This document shows positions 12,784 through 24,297 of a DNA stretch of 64,000 bases, piece after piece. The notes under the pieces are model-generated. The model was not told where the DNA came from. It made no database searches and was given only the letters and a program-made list of their open reading frames with translations. The position numbers and the translations under genes were made by a program. This DNA is from Dysidea avara (lineage: Eukaryota > Porifera > Demospongiae > Dictyoceratida > Dysideidae): positions 19,211,863-19,275,862 of the forward strand of contig NC_089280.1 of assembly GCF_963678975.1 (NCBI RefSeq), written 5' to 3'. Within the stretch, counting starts at the first letter, position 1. Each line of letters starts with the position of its first letter.

Positions 12784-13239
12784 CGTATTCTTAATTCTTT
12801 TCTTTTAGCACACTTTAGAAAAATGGCAATAACTTAGACATGCTTTAGTTTATTGACTTCAAATTTAGAAGGCAGCATGAACATAATGCAGCACATTTAC
12901 AGTGCAATTTGTGTACAGAACAAATTAAGAACAAGGGAGTTGCAGGATTCTGAAAATTGCAAAAGTAATTTGTTGTCACACCTACAGGGTAATTTGCTTG
13001 TTGAAAATTAGTATATACATGAAGTAATTATCGTAGTGCAAACCTTTTGTGGTTTGAAAGCACTGAGAGTATTAGCTAAGGAGATATAAAGCAAAAACCA
13101 AACATGTGAAACAAGCACAATCGAAATACTCTAATAGAACAGTCACTGTGAAAAGTAAAAATAACATGCGTCTAGATGGTAAAGCTGAGGATGTAATCAT
13201 AAAAGGATCAGTGGGATAGAAGCACTTGACCTTCAGATA

Positions 13240-13649
13240 TTCAAGTGTACCAATAGTCACTGGGCTGCCATAATGAGACCTTGCTCCACACAAACAGGTC
13301 ACAGCTGACCTGAGTAAAGAAAAGCTGGTGGAGCATCTAATTCAAGGCAACATTGCTATAACTCTGGTTTCTCTGAACAACAAGCAGGGATGTCAACTGC
13401 TTGTAAGCAGTTGTGGCCACACTGCCCATTGCCCCAAAAGTAGAGAACACTAATGGGGTGAAGGAGCCTATTTCAATACGCTGTTCATACATTCACTGTT
13501 TGTCATGCTCAAACCTTTGATCTATACAGAAGTATCTGCTGTGGTGCATTAACTAGGAGCAGTCAGATTAAAGACTCCTACATCAAAGAAAGCCCTCTGA
13601 TGATGATTTCCCCAGAATCCTTGCATACTAATGCCTCATCCTCCACATT
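13240..13649 (-). pseudogene. 3' part of an interrupted retroelement copy
   Basis: Minus-strand frames here, with several shifts, give [23 protein letters not shown] and LLRSAVTCLCGARSHYG. These are the same conserved segments as in the plus-strand copy at 11405-12290. The fragment begins exactly where the foldback element at 13650-15399 ends, and the 5' part of the same retroelement resumes beyond it, so one copy was split by the insertion. Confidence 0.55.
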
Positions 13650-14512
13650 GGCCTGTCACGGAAATATCGGTCCGGGTAAATTCGGTCCGGCCGGACCGAT
13701 TTTGGATACCATGCAAAACTGGTTAGGCTGGACCAAATTTGGTTAGCCAAGTTTAGTCCAGCCGGGCCATTTTTGGGATCTAAAATTGATCCGGCCTGAC
13801 TAAAATTGGTCCGGCCCAAACTAGGTTGGCCACATGCACTGGACCCCCGACCGCTTGGACCAACTATAGTTTTGGTTAGTCCGTGGGTGTACCCGGCATT
13901 GTGTGGACAGGTCTGTGAAACGGCTACTCTAGGAATCACTACCACTCGTGTTACATCTCACTATTAATCTCCCATTACAAGTACATGAAACCTTACAACC
14001 ACAATCATTACCTATATGTGTCAATTCAAGTACAGGAGATCATGTGTAGTGCATGCATAAGTCTGTGTGTACTATCAGTGTTACAGGTCGGTCCATGCTA
14101 AGTTTTTTTTGTGACGGATCACTGCAGCCGACTTAGCCTGGAAACTATATAATGAGTAGCGTAGTTTCGTTTCCCGACTAATGCATATTACAGTAGTACA
14201 GAAACTATTCTAGCTATATGTCGTAGCTATATATGCAGCGATGAACACACACCACACAGTCGCAAAATTAATGCTGTTTTAATTTAAAGCAGTGTGCATG
14301 AGATGATAAAAGTCCTGCATTCTTCTTCTCCATGTCAATAGCTAGCTGTCCGAGTGGGAAGTAGAGGTTTTCTTCCGGCATACATCAACTCAAATGCATG
14401 GTCAATACTGCATGGACTCATGGTGTGCAATGTTGCATGCAAAAACACAGGTATCAAGATATTCTTTTATGACTATATATTCATAGCTAATTTTTGTTTA
14501 TTGCATCTAATT

Positions 14513-14553
<41 letters not shown>

Positions 14554-15399
14554 GGTTGGGTGGGTGGGTGTACAGGCTTCTAAGCCTCAACCCAAATCAC
14601 ATCATAAGCACATCATAATCATAATCACATCATTCTTCCTAAGTACGTTTTTATATGCTCAATAAACTTCACAAGCATCATCGGCTCTGCAGTGTTTGAT
14701 TGAATCTTTCATCCAGCCTGTTAGTGTTGATTATGACAAACAACTATAGCAACATGGCGGAAATCACTGATGGTGGACAATATATAAAATCTATCAGTCA
14801 TTAAAACATGTCTTATCTTCAACTTCTGCAAATAGCTCAGAATTTAATTTGTTAATTCTGACCCTTGGTCAGTTCTTTATTAATCTGGGAATACCCATGC
14901 GCACATTGTCATAAACAGCTACACATATCTGATGAATGTTATAGGTGACTGCTCTATTAGAGTATCTCGATCTTAAGCACCTCCAATGTAGCTATATAGC
15001 TGATCCCATGCATGCAATGATCCGTGCCCTTGTTGGATAACCTTTTAAGCACAAATCCATGTAGTGATAATGCCTGCAATGCTCATTATTCGCGTTCAAG
15101 ATTGACAAATGAGAATAGCTATAGCTAAGTCGGCTGCAGTGTTCCGTCACAAACAACTTATAGCTATGCATCATTGGCTGCATGCGTTAGTGGCCCACCC
15201 GGACCCACTTTGGTCGACCAATATTGGTCTGAGTGGCCAGAAGTACATGTGGCCAACTAGGTTTGGGCCGGACCAATTTTGGTCAGGTCGGACCAATTTC
15301 GGATGCTAAAAATGGTCCGGGCGGACTAAATTTGGTTGACTGAAAATGGTCCGGCCGGACCGATTTTTGCCCCGGACCAAAATTTTCGTTACAGGCCAT
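13650..15399. mobile_element. Long foldback DNA element with GGTCCGG-rich arms
   Basis: Termini GGCCTGTCACGG and CGTTACAGGCC face each other. The outer 200-250 bp of both arms are filled with variants of GGTCCGGCCGGACC-like units spaced by A/T runs, and a further inner pair (GTGACGG..CTGCAGCCGACTTAGC near 14112-14138, inverted near 15125-15152) extends the arms to several hundred bp. No transposase was found. It interrupts a retroelement copy, and a LINE 3' end (14466-14645) lies inside it. A target duplication could not be fixed. Confidence 0.6.
14466..14645 (+). mobile_element. LINE 3' end (CR1/L2-like), 5' truncated
   Basis: From TATATTCATAGCTAATTT onward the sequence parallels the 3' non-coding end of the LINE at 16491-17425, including TTGTTTATTGCATCTAATTT, a TA/TG variable tract, TGTACAGGCTT, TAAGCCTCAACCCAAATCAC and a (CATAAT)-type tail. 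Only the non-coding end remains. The (TA)n tract near 14517-14547 is longer than in the other copy. Confidence 0.75.
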
Positions 15400-15990
15400 G
15401 GCATAATGAAAAGACTAACCAGATAGGGGTTGCAACACTGACTCAATCACCACATCATGACAAACTCCAGACAATGCAGCCGTGGTGAAGTCCCACAGTT
15501 CATTATGATGTAATGTAGGGAACCACCAGGGTGTACAATTCATTTCATGATCTACAGTAAAGCCATGTCCACATACACACACTTGGCAGGCAAGCCACTG
15601 GGCAACCATCCATATTGTAAACACAAAGCACCTTTATGGAGTGCAAAACCATGTTCTTCAATTGGAAGCACAAATAACCAAGATGGGGCACCTTTCTTAC
15701 TAGATACAGAAACAATATGATGCAAATTGGCTGGCATAAGTTGTGTAAATTCTGATTGCCTAGAAACCAACCACTGGAGTTTTAAAGACATAACATTAGC
15801 CTTAGCTTGACGCTTACACTAACCACTGTTACCCTGAAGCCAGTCTGCTCTCCTGGACTAGGGATAAGAAACCTGAAGAGTCAAAGTCAAAATTAGTATT
15901 GGCAAAAGGATTACACAACCTGAGCCCACCCATCCATGCTGGAAGAGCAAACAGATCTCTTTCTAAGTCACTGGCACATCTACCAGTAAC
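15400..15990 (-). pseudogene. 5' part of an interrupted retroelement copy
   Basis: On the minus strand the order is ERDLFALPAWMGGLRL (about 15967-15920), then APSWLFVLPIEEHGFALHKG, LQYGW, a Cys/His cluster CVCGHGFTVDHEMNC and LHHNELWDFTTAALSGVC, then VLQPLSG near 15420. Frame changes separate these blocks and stops occur, so it is dead. The downstream conserved blocks resume at 13649 beyond the foldback insertion. The family is the same as at 11405-12290, and this copy preserves more of the 5' side. Confidence 0.65.
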
Positions 15991-16103
15991 AGTTGGGGAA
16001 ACTTACTAAGGTAGTGTTTAGGTGAGTGTTCTATTAGGATTTTGGCAAAAGCATAGGTGATCTCTATTATGAACCCCTACCATGGTTTATGATAAGTTGA
16101 AAC

Positions 16104-16178
16104 ACAGCTTGGTGGAAAAATCCCTACATTGGCATGCTATAACAATAATTCCCAAAGTAGGGATTTTCCCACCGAGCT
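16104..16178. repeat. Palindromic hairpin of a small MITE
   Basis: AGCTTGGTGGAAAAATCCCTA is mirrored by TAGGGATTTTCCCACCGAGCT with small mismatches. Sequence just to the right (CTTGTTTCACTACTTTTTG) is shared in inverted form with the flank of the hairpin near 1205-1271, supporting one family. Confidence 0.5.
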
Positions 16179-16490
16179 ATACTGTAATACCATCATTCAT
16201 CTCTTGAAACAGTCTTGTTTCACTACTTTTTGTCACTTGGATCCCTACTTCATTTTAAAAATAATTTTAATATACTAATTTGGTTATATGTTATAGCATA
16301 CAGCTACACATGTGACTTCTATTAGAGTGACTGCTGTATGATAGTATCTCGAGTCAGCCTTTCACCTACTGGGGGAGTGTTTTTGCTAGCGTTATGAATA
16401 CAGCTAGACCAATAATAAGGGTGTGTGGTCACCGTGTCCAAGTAAATAGATTGTTGAGAGGTGTGGTCTCTGTACTCAATCATTAGTCAT

Positions 16491-17425
16491 GTGTTTTTAT
16501 TTGCAGACGATGCCAAGCTTATACGAACTATTTCTACATTGTACAATTTCAAACTGATCTAACCAAATGGTGTGATGCGTGGCAACTGAATCTAAATGTT
16601 ACTAAATGTAAAGTGATTCACTTTGGTCAAGCCACACATAGCTTTGGAGGCTGCTATCTTAATGGTGTCTCATTGGACTCAGTTAATTGTCATAAGGACT
16701 TGGGCATTATATTTGATGCGAATGTAAAGTTCCACCAACACACTTCTGAAGTAGCTATGAAGGCGAACAGGATATTGGCTTGTATGAAAAGAAGCTTTAT
16801 CGATTTGAACAAATTTGTACTGTCACTATTGTACAAATCAATGGTTCAACCAATATTAGAATACGGAAAAGTAATTCGGGGACCCCATTATGTATTGGGT
16901 CAACGTAAACTTGAGGGTGTGCAACAACGTGCTACAAAACTAGTACCATCTTTAAGAGACAAGTCTTACATAGATCGACTGACATCAATGAATTTACTAT
17001 CTCTTTTGTACAGGCATAGATGTGGTGACTTAATATTTCTTTTCAAGATGTTGAATGGTTACTTCAATCTAGATTACTCCAACTTTTTCACTCTTTCCCA
17101 CAACACACAAACTAGAGGTCATGCATATAAATTACTTAAGCCCCCTGCCCACCATTCATGTCGGGTCAACTACTTTGGTACTAGAGTAATTAATGACTGG
17201 AATAATCTTACAAGTGATGTTGTAGGAAATTCTTCATTAAATAATTTTAAATCTTCTATAGATAATTACTTTTATGACTTTAGATTTATGTTAATGTAAT
17301 AATTATATTCATAGTTAATTTTTGTTTATTGCATCTAATTTATGTATGTGTATGTATGTAATTGAATGGATGTACAGGCTTGTAAGCCTCAACCCAAATC
17401 ACATCATAATCATAATTATTAATCA
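16491..17425 (+). pseudogene. 5'-truncated CR1/L2-like LINE, reverse-transcriptase C-terminal part
   Basis: The copy starts at the catalytic YxDD-type box of reverse transcriptase (VFLFADDAKL, 16491-16520). After one frameshift near 16540 it stays open for over 230 codons to a stop at 17299, with the typical order DLGIIFDANVKF, YKSMVQPILEYG, VQQRATKLVPSLRDKSY, INLLSLLYRHRCGDLI-like, NYFGTRVINDWNNL and a final NFKSSIDNYF. The following 120 nt are the non-coding end with an ATCATAATC tail. The long intact stretch suggests a fairly young insertion. The endonuclease and palm N-terminal half are missing. Confidence 0.85.
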
Positions 17426-20400
17426 ACCAAGAACGTGGTCTCTAACCTATCATGAAGTTACAAGTATCTACCAAATGTAAGCATTTCAAATAACTGTTGA
17501 TAGGGAAAATTAATGCCTTGATATGGTTTCATTGCATGAAGAAGACGACCAGCCTGATTGAAGATATATAAAAGGAAAGACAAGGTGCATAGGGAACACA
17601 TCCCATTGGTTTGTTATTGTGACATAAAATGGTGGCTATATGCTGCTTCATTTGGCCTCCAGCTTTGTGATCGTGGTCAGGTGGGCAGATGGAAATTCGA
17701 GTGTGGGCAATTTAAAAAAAAATTCTATATCCAACTGCCTGTAAGTGTTTTCATGCTTTAATGCTGTATTTGATGTTAGATGAACAATTATATTATTCTG
17801 TAAAGGTGATTTTCATTGTGTAAGATGCTTCTAGAATGATTTTTAAAAATGGCATTCTGGGTGGCACCCATCATTTTTTGGGGATCCCTACTTAAACAGT
17901 ACTACTGTACTGTTTGATAGATATACATGTAAACAAGTGAATTATTTATCACAGAGAGCTTAATTACTGGCTAAGACATTGCTGCTACCAATCCCATTGT
18001 GCAGTAGACTAGTGCTGGTTTCAAGCTGACCTGCATAAAAATGCATTTAAACTTAGCAATATTAGTCTAGCCACACGTACATAAGTAGCTAGCCTTCTGA
18101 GGCTGTTATCTAACTGATGAAACTTTGCTATCTCCTCTGTATAGACTATACTATTATTAGTGATGCTTTATGAGATCAATTGTGGGATTTAGCTTTATAA
18201 AAGTTAAGCTATAGAAATAAAGTTACATATGTACCTACTAGACACCTGGCACTATAACAAGGCGCTCAATATGGATTGAGTCATTAAAATTTAATTTCTA
18301 TAAGGTATTCATGACTGTAGCGTATTCATGGTCATTATAGGAAGTACACTTCACACAAGTTTCCCATACTTTATATTAGTTAGATCACAAGTTGTCTGAT
18401 ATATGTGACTGAATTTGACAAAACCTTGCTTCTATGCACAAAGCCTCATTAGTGATCATTGTGTAGTAATTTCACAGTGCCTAAAGCTGTGACAAAAAAT
18501 TTGCACCAAATATTTATCTATTTATTAGCTATCACTGTGTGGGTTTTTTATGCCCAAAACAAGCCTTGTTTGGGCAGTTTTTTTGTGTGTGGATAATAAT
18601 TGCAAATCAACACCTGTGTGGCAGCAGAGAAGGAAACAGGACACAAAGGAGGGCAAAGGTATAGAAAAGTTGTACTATTCAGCAGCTAAGTTTGAAGCAG
18701 TATGTGTAGCTGCTCTGGTCTAGTAAACCCATAGGCAGATACTGCATTGTCCTCAGTGCAACTAGGGCACTTGAAGATAAGGATAAACCTGGTACAAAGA
18801 AGAAAATAAAACAAGATTGAAAACAGCACTGTGCATGCAAAACTATGAGTTGGAGTGGGTGTTTGGACTTTTTAAAGTGAATATATGTTTGTGCATTATT
18901 AATCATTGATTTCATGATTAGTTTTGTGGCTTAAAAGTGATATTGATGCTATAGTGAATAGTGATAATAAGCCTCTCTCGAATTTTTAAACCGCTTGAAT
19001 GGGAAACTACATTCTCATTTGGAGTGGCTTAACCTCTAACCTTTACAGTAACAAATGCACTTTCTTCAATAATGAATAATGAAAAATTATTTACCTACAA
19101 CACACATGAAACTTCTAATTTTGTAGATGAGATACACACGCTGGCCTGATCCTATAGCAACATCCATGCATTCTTTATTCTTATTCTACATTTCATCAGC
19201 ATAGGTGATACACCCATCTCAAAGCATCACTTGTAATTCAAGATTGGCATTATTGATCCTTGCATGGGAGGGCTGCTGGTGTGTACCAAAGCTTTAAGAC
19301 CACAAAATTACTATGATTTTTATTTTAATTTCTGGCCAGAGAAATGCACGAGAAATTGGTTTGAACTAAAAGCAGCAACCACAGAAAACTTGATTGATCG
19401 TGCTATATGTGTCTCATTACCCTGGCTACTCTTCCAGCCTCAGTTGTACAAGTCAAGGAGTTGCAGAATAAACACTTGCAACTACACACCCGTGTTTCTT
19501 ACATCTATTTTATGAAATCCAACACGTTTTGTACAGCCTTGCTTTCAATGCACTGTATACAATAAACAAAGTAGCAAGTTAATTCTTAAATAATGAGTAC
19601 TGACTTTGTTTGGTGCTAAAACTGCTTCACTATGTGCATCAGCTGGTGAGAAAATTGTTATGCACTACAGGAACGGTACGTAGATAGTCAGGTGACCTTT
19701 CAGCTTTTTATGCATATCAATTAATTCCTTTCTAAAATGTAAACCACAGTACGTGGTGTTAACTAAACACAAATTCTCTCTAGTGTACTATGCTGGCTTG
19801 CACCCCTATTGTTTCTACTATGCAAACTGCAGCAACTACAATGCATGCATTGTAGACTCCAGGCATATATATACATACAAGTATGCAATCTTTACAACTT
19901 TCTTTCTTGAGTAAAAGCGACGTTTGTCTTGACTTAGAGGGTTATATAAAAAACTATAAGAAAAGCATACAAAAAGAGTCAAAGAAGAGAAACCATTTTC
20001 TCTCTTGACCTTAACTGACATGCATGCTTCCTGTGCATTAGACATGCACCATTTGCAAGTAACAGTTACATTATTGTTACTTCCTTGAATAAATGGAGCA
20101 TATGTTATTACATATTGTATGGTTGCTGTTTAAAACATGTATTAAAAGGGCTGCTGAGCAGCATTCTTAGAAGCAACCACCATGATTTTGAAAGCATTTC
20201 CTGGAGCTTTTGCTAGTCACTGGTCAGATGTGTTCTCATGTAGTAGGTACTTACATAGCTACTTGACAGTAAGTTTGCACAGATTGCAGACTATATAATC
20301 ACAATGATACACTGTGATTTAATTGTTTGTATTTCACCAACAACTGAATGGGTAAACAGTCTAACCATCTAGCAAAATTTAATATATAACTACCGGTAAG

Positions 20401-20628
20401 TCCTCCATGTTTGGCTATTAAAAATAATAACTGGTCATAAATAGTTACGTAGCTTTGCTTTTAAATTAGCTACATCTATGGAGATAAAATAAGCCTTAAA
20501 TAGCTACTGCATACCTCACTACTCAGCTAATGAGATACATAGCTAGCTATACATGCAGAAATTGACATTCCCTCAACTATTGATAAATTTACTTTACCTT
20601 TCCACCAGTTTCCCACAGTGATCAATCA
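17426..20628. other. 3.2 kb without a supported gene
   Basis: Only short scattered open frames without splice-site support or recognisable domains. Local direct or inverted repeats are weak. I see no RNA gene here. Confidence 0.5.
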
Positions 20629-20636
20629 GTTAAAAG

Positions 20637-21932
20637 CAGTAGCATAGCCAAGGGTGGGCCTGGGTGGGCACGTGCTCATCCAAATTTCCCTGGGACAGCA
20701 GCGCCTGCTCGCTAATAATATTATGAACAGAAACAAGTAGTGCGTACCTTGGCAGTACCATAGTTTCATTGTAAATCAAGTTCAATGATTACATCACATG
20801 ATCCATTTAATTTACAGGGGCTAAAAAAGGGGCTAGTTGTGGCCAAACAGCTAGTTGTAAATGACTTTTGGCTAGTTGTAAAAGTCAGACTAAATAGCAA
20901 GCTGCACCACAGAAAAGAAATTACATACATGTGCTGCGCATGTTTACAGGGATTTGACTAAAAGTACCTCAAATCCAATCTTGAGATTGCCATTTTCAAA
21001 AAATTTCCACTTGTGGTCTACTACTTAAAAATTCTAAATTATAGTTATGGTCATTTTCACAGTCCACTATTGATATAATATAATTGCCTTAAAATTGTAT
21101 AAAACAATAGTTTGATCTAAAGAAATGGCTTGTACGTCACTGTAAGTTTGTTTGCTATTACCTAGTTCCAGGTCTCAGTCACAATCTTGCCACAATTATG
21201 TGTTTCAACTAGGTAAATATGCTTGCACACTCCCCTGAATTGCCTTCAATCATTCCCTTCACTGACATTTTGCTACACAACAATTGTTTCAATATAGAAT
21301 ACTTCCCCCTCGGTCTCAGGTTTGGCTAGTTGTAAAAAAAAAGGTTTTTTAGCCACTGCGATCCAAGTAGCTTCAGTGTTTTCTATTTAATGCACAGCAT
21401 CACGTGATCCAAACTTTAGGCAGGGGAAGGAAAGCACAAGGAAGGAGGGAATCCACATCTGGAATACTGAGTTGTGAGGAGCAGCACGGATTCTGTTGTT
21501 GACAAGGTTATAAGTGACCTGAGTGATAAATGAAAAATTAAATTCCTCCGTGTTAGACAAGTCAAGCTGAAAGATTCAGTGGTGACTGAATTAAGCCATA
21601 CAACTATCTTAAGAGTCAGGCTGGAGTAGAATGAGTTGTGTACAAGTGCAGATGAGCTAAAAGAGAACAAGACAAGGAGGTGTAATAAGTTAGTTTTCAT
21701 TTCTAGCTTCTATATCATTTATGCATTAGACTAGTGAAATAAGCTGCAGGAACAGCAGCGTAGCATATTATTAGCTAGCTAGATACATTTATGCACTTTT
21801 GAAACAATTTTTAAACCAAATGTATGTAGAGTCCACTAAGGATGGACTTGCATTTTGTGCTGGTTAGTTGCATGGGGTGAAATGTGTGGGTGAGTGTGCC
21901 CACCCTTCCCTGAAGGGCTGGCTACGCCACTG
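20637..21932. mobile_element. hAT-like element with perfect 8-bp target duplication
   Basis: The 1296-bp element starts CAGTAGCATAGCCAAGGG and ends GGCTGGCTACGCCACTG, and is flanked by the identical 8-mer GTTAAAAG (20629-20636 and 21933-21940). Size of duplication and CAGTGGCGTAGCCA-type ends are characteristic of hAT transposons. The interior has repeated GGCTAGTTGTAAA units near 20833-20885 and again near 21322, but no recognisable transposase; the 94-codon minus-strand frame at 21416-21700 has no known motif. Probably non-autonomous. Confidence 0.8.
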
Positions 21933-22337
21933 GTTAAAAGGCATTATGGAGCCAATCTTTCATAGTTCCACTATATAACAGAAGACTTTTACACAGCACC
22001 ATACATGAGAATAATGACCATTCTATGCAAGTGCTCAGACATGATGAGGGTGAAGAGGATGGGAAACTAGCTACATCCTCCAGCCTTCTAAAATTGAAGT
22101 TATATTTATATCCACATTTTACTGCCTGCTTGGATAAACTTTACGTGGTGCAAAACAATAACCAGTCAGCATCAAAATATGTGGACACGTGGTTAATAAC
22201 AAGCAATAAGAAGAGTGGTGCAGGCAGGGACTAGTTAAACAAGTTTAGACTCATAGTATATTTTCTGTTTCAATTGTAATGGAAAATTTCGGGTTTTCGC
22301 TTAGTCACATGTATGCTAGCATATATGGCTTCTAAAA

Positions 22338-22361
22338 TAACAGCAGCAGCAGCAGCAGCAA
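22338..22361. repeat. Short (CAG)n tract
   Basis: About seven consecutive CAG/GCA units. Read in reverse they give a run of cysteines in an open frame that has no other support. Probably a simple repeat in non-coding DNA. Confidence 0.8.
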
Positions 22362-22763
22362 AAACACCCGAATTCTAGACGACCTGTGTGGGGGAAGAAT
22401 TCCCTCCCACACAGAATGACTGGTATATACGAGACTGACAGAAAACACCTTTGTATGCACGCAACAGCATACAATCCACATAATATTTTAATAGCAGGTA
22501 AGATAACATACAAATCTCACTGTAATTGACGAAGAGTCTTGATCCGTTACACGAGATCACACGAGTACTTGATCGCAACAAGGGAATTTTTCAACACGTG
22601 ATGTGCCTGACGTCATAGTCGCGGTTTTAAGCCAGACCATGTTACTCTGGTACAAACCAGGAAAGAGGAAATAGGAAACAAAACCGACGAGAAATAGAGA
22701 AAAAGGTGAACCATTGCTGCAGAACACCCTACATTTGTAATTGAAGAGAAAAATTCTACTTAA

Positions 22764-23895
22764 GGCCACTCCAAGTCATACCTTAGTTTCTGGTCACTTC
22801 CAAGCCTACAAATGGATGCGGGCGGGCGGATGATCAGGACTTCAGGACTATAGACTCTACATTGACAATATACTGTATGGTATTATTATTTGCTCAATTT
22901 AGCAAATTCATGTTGATTTTGTTTTTAGTCAAACTTAACCAACAACATAAGTAGTTGTGCTTCGGCAAAAAATGCACTAAGAAAGTTGTTGATTGATCAT
23001 GGCTAGCTATACACTGATGTATAGCATTTAAGTATATTTATTTATTTATTTAGAATATACTATAGGAAATGTTTTGCTCATGTAGCTTATGCTTTCCAAG
23101 TGAAATAAATGTCTCATTAGCTATGTCAGGAAAGTATTACTATGACTTATAGCTAAGTTGCTCAAATGATCATGATCCAAAATGAAATTTAACTTCTATT
23201 TTCACATCAGAAATTCTTTTCATTCAAATGTGAAGTCTTAACCCACTAGCTATGTGTTTCCAGCCTTCTATTCAGTAACTTTGAGAAAAGTAACTGTCAA
23301 AGTTTTGAGTCATTGAGTGCTCCAAACTAGTGTTTTTTAGTGATCATCTGGGAATGTTTAAACTATAAGGGTTTCTACTTGCCAATCTAATTTTAGTTAT
23401 GGAAAAGTTTAAGTTTAAGCTCACCGAATGTTGCCGGCTTTCCATACCCCTGTAGTGTTCAGTGATAAGGAATTTGAAGTTACTAGACTAATCATTAGAG
23501 GGCTACATTTGAATTATAAAGTTAAAGCTATGGCCCATCTGCATGGACTAGTAGTTAATGCTACTGAAATTACTTTGGTTACAGAAGCATTAGTAACAGT
23601 CATAATCTGAACAGCTATATAATCAAGGACAAAACTAGCTATAGTTAGAAACATTTTATTAGTGTGGCATATATACCTAATATTAGAGTTAAGAGTAGTG
23701 TGACTGCTCTATTGGAATCCCTGACTGCTCTATTAGAGTATATCGATCTTTTGCAGTAAAAAATAAGTGTCTTGCTGGGTCACGTGCACTTAAGCACCTG
23801 TAATATTAATAATAGTCCTCATAAACTAGGATTCCAGGTTTACCATGCGGGCGGGTGACCAGAAACTAAGGTTTGACTTGGTGTGGCCTAATATG
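22764..23895. mobile_element. Candidate 1.1-kb element with inverted ends
   Basis: Left end GGCCACTCCAAGTCATACC followed by TTAGTTTCTGGTCAC is mirrored at the right by GTGACCAGAAACTAAGG and TTTGACTTGGTGTGGCC, and a GCGGGCGGG block lies just inside both ends. The arms are about 45-50 bp. No coding sequence for a transposase is visible inside. A target duplication was not found, so an inverted duplication is an alternative. Confidence 0.5.
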
Positions 23896-24215
23896 CGTTT
23901 AATTCGCAACCAAGCGGTCTGATTGATTGCATCTGATCGTTATTTTGTCTGATCTTTATATTTTATTGTTACTAAAAATTTAATCGTGATTTGACACAAG
24001 TATACATGATGCTAGACAGACTGCAGACCCTTATAATTAATCTCTAATCTCGGCCCGCGTCAGACTACAGCGCAGCCTGCCGGACTATCTAGTGTTAGGC
24101 ATTCCAGTATCCGAGATTTTTTAATAAAAAAATTCTCCGTATATTCCCCAATAGAACCCTGGCACAAAATAACAACTCGTGTTTAACTTGGGATTGCTCC
24201 GTCGTACGAGCTCCA

Positions 24216-24297
24216 ATGAGGATGAAAATCGCTGTGGGGTTTGTCCACACGCTGATCATCATGAAAATCTTAGTTTTATCGTGCGCGTTACATATAA
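24216..24297 (+). CDS. Candidate first exon encoding a signal peptide
   Basis: ATG at 24216 opens 27 codons with a hydrophobic core (TLIIMKILVLSCALHI) typical of a signal peptide or membrane anchor, ending in a strong donor (AA|GTAAGT at 24298). A second ATG at 24261 would give a shorter, more canonical signal. The region is slightly richer in CG than its surroundings, as at a promoter. I could not find a convincing next exon downstream before the repeats at 25.7 kb; a stretch opening near 24627 is possible but weak. Confidence 0.35.

Noticed and set aside
13628-13945. 105-codon minus-strand frame
   Set aside because: Runs through the GGTCCGG-rich arm of the foldback element; composition is dictated by the repeat units.
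21416-21700. 94-codon minus-strand frame in the hAT-like element as a transposase
   Set aside because: Low-complexity S/L-rich sequence with no catalytic motif of hAT transposases.
22316-22581. Minus-strand frames with a cysteine run
   Set aside because: The Cys run is a (CAG)n simple repeat read in one frame; no splice sites or homologous blocks.
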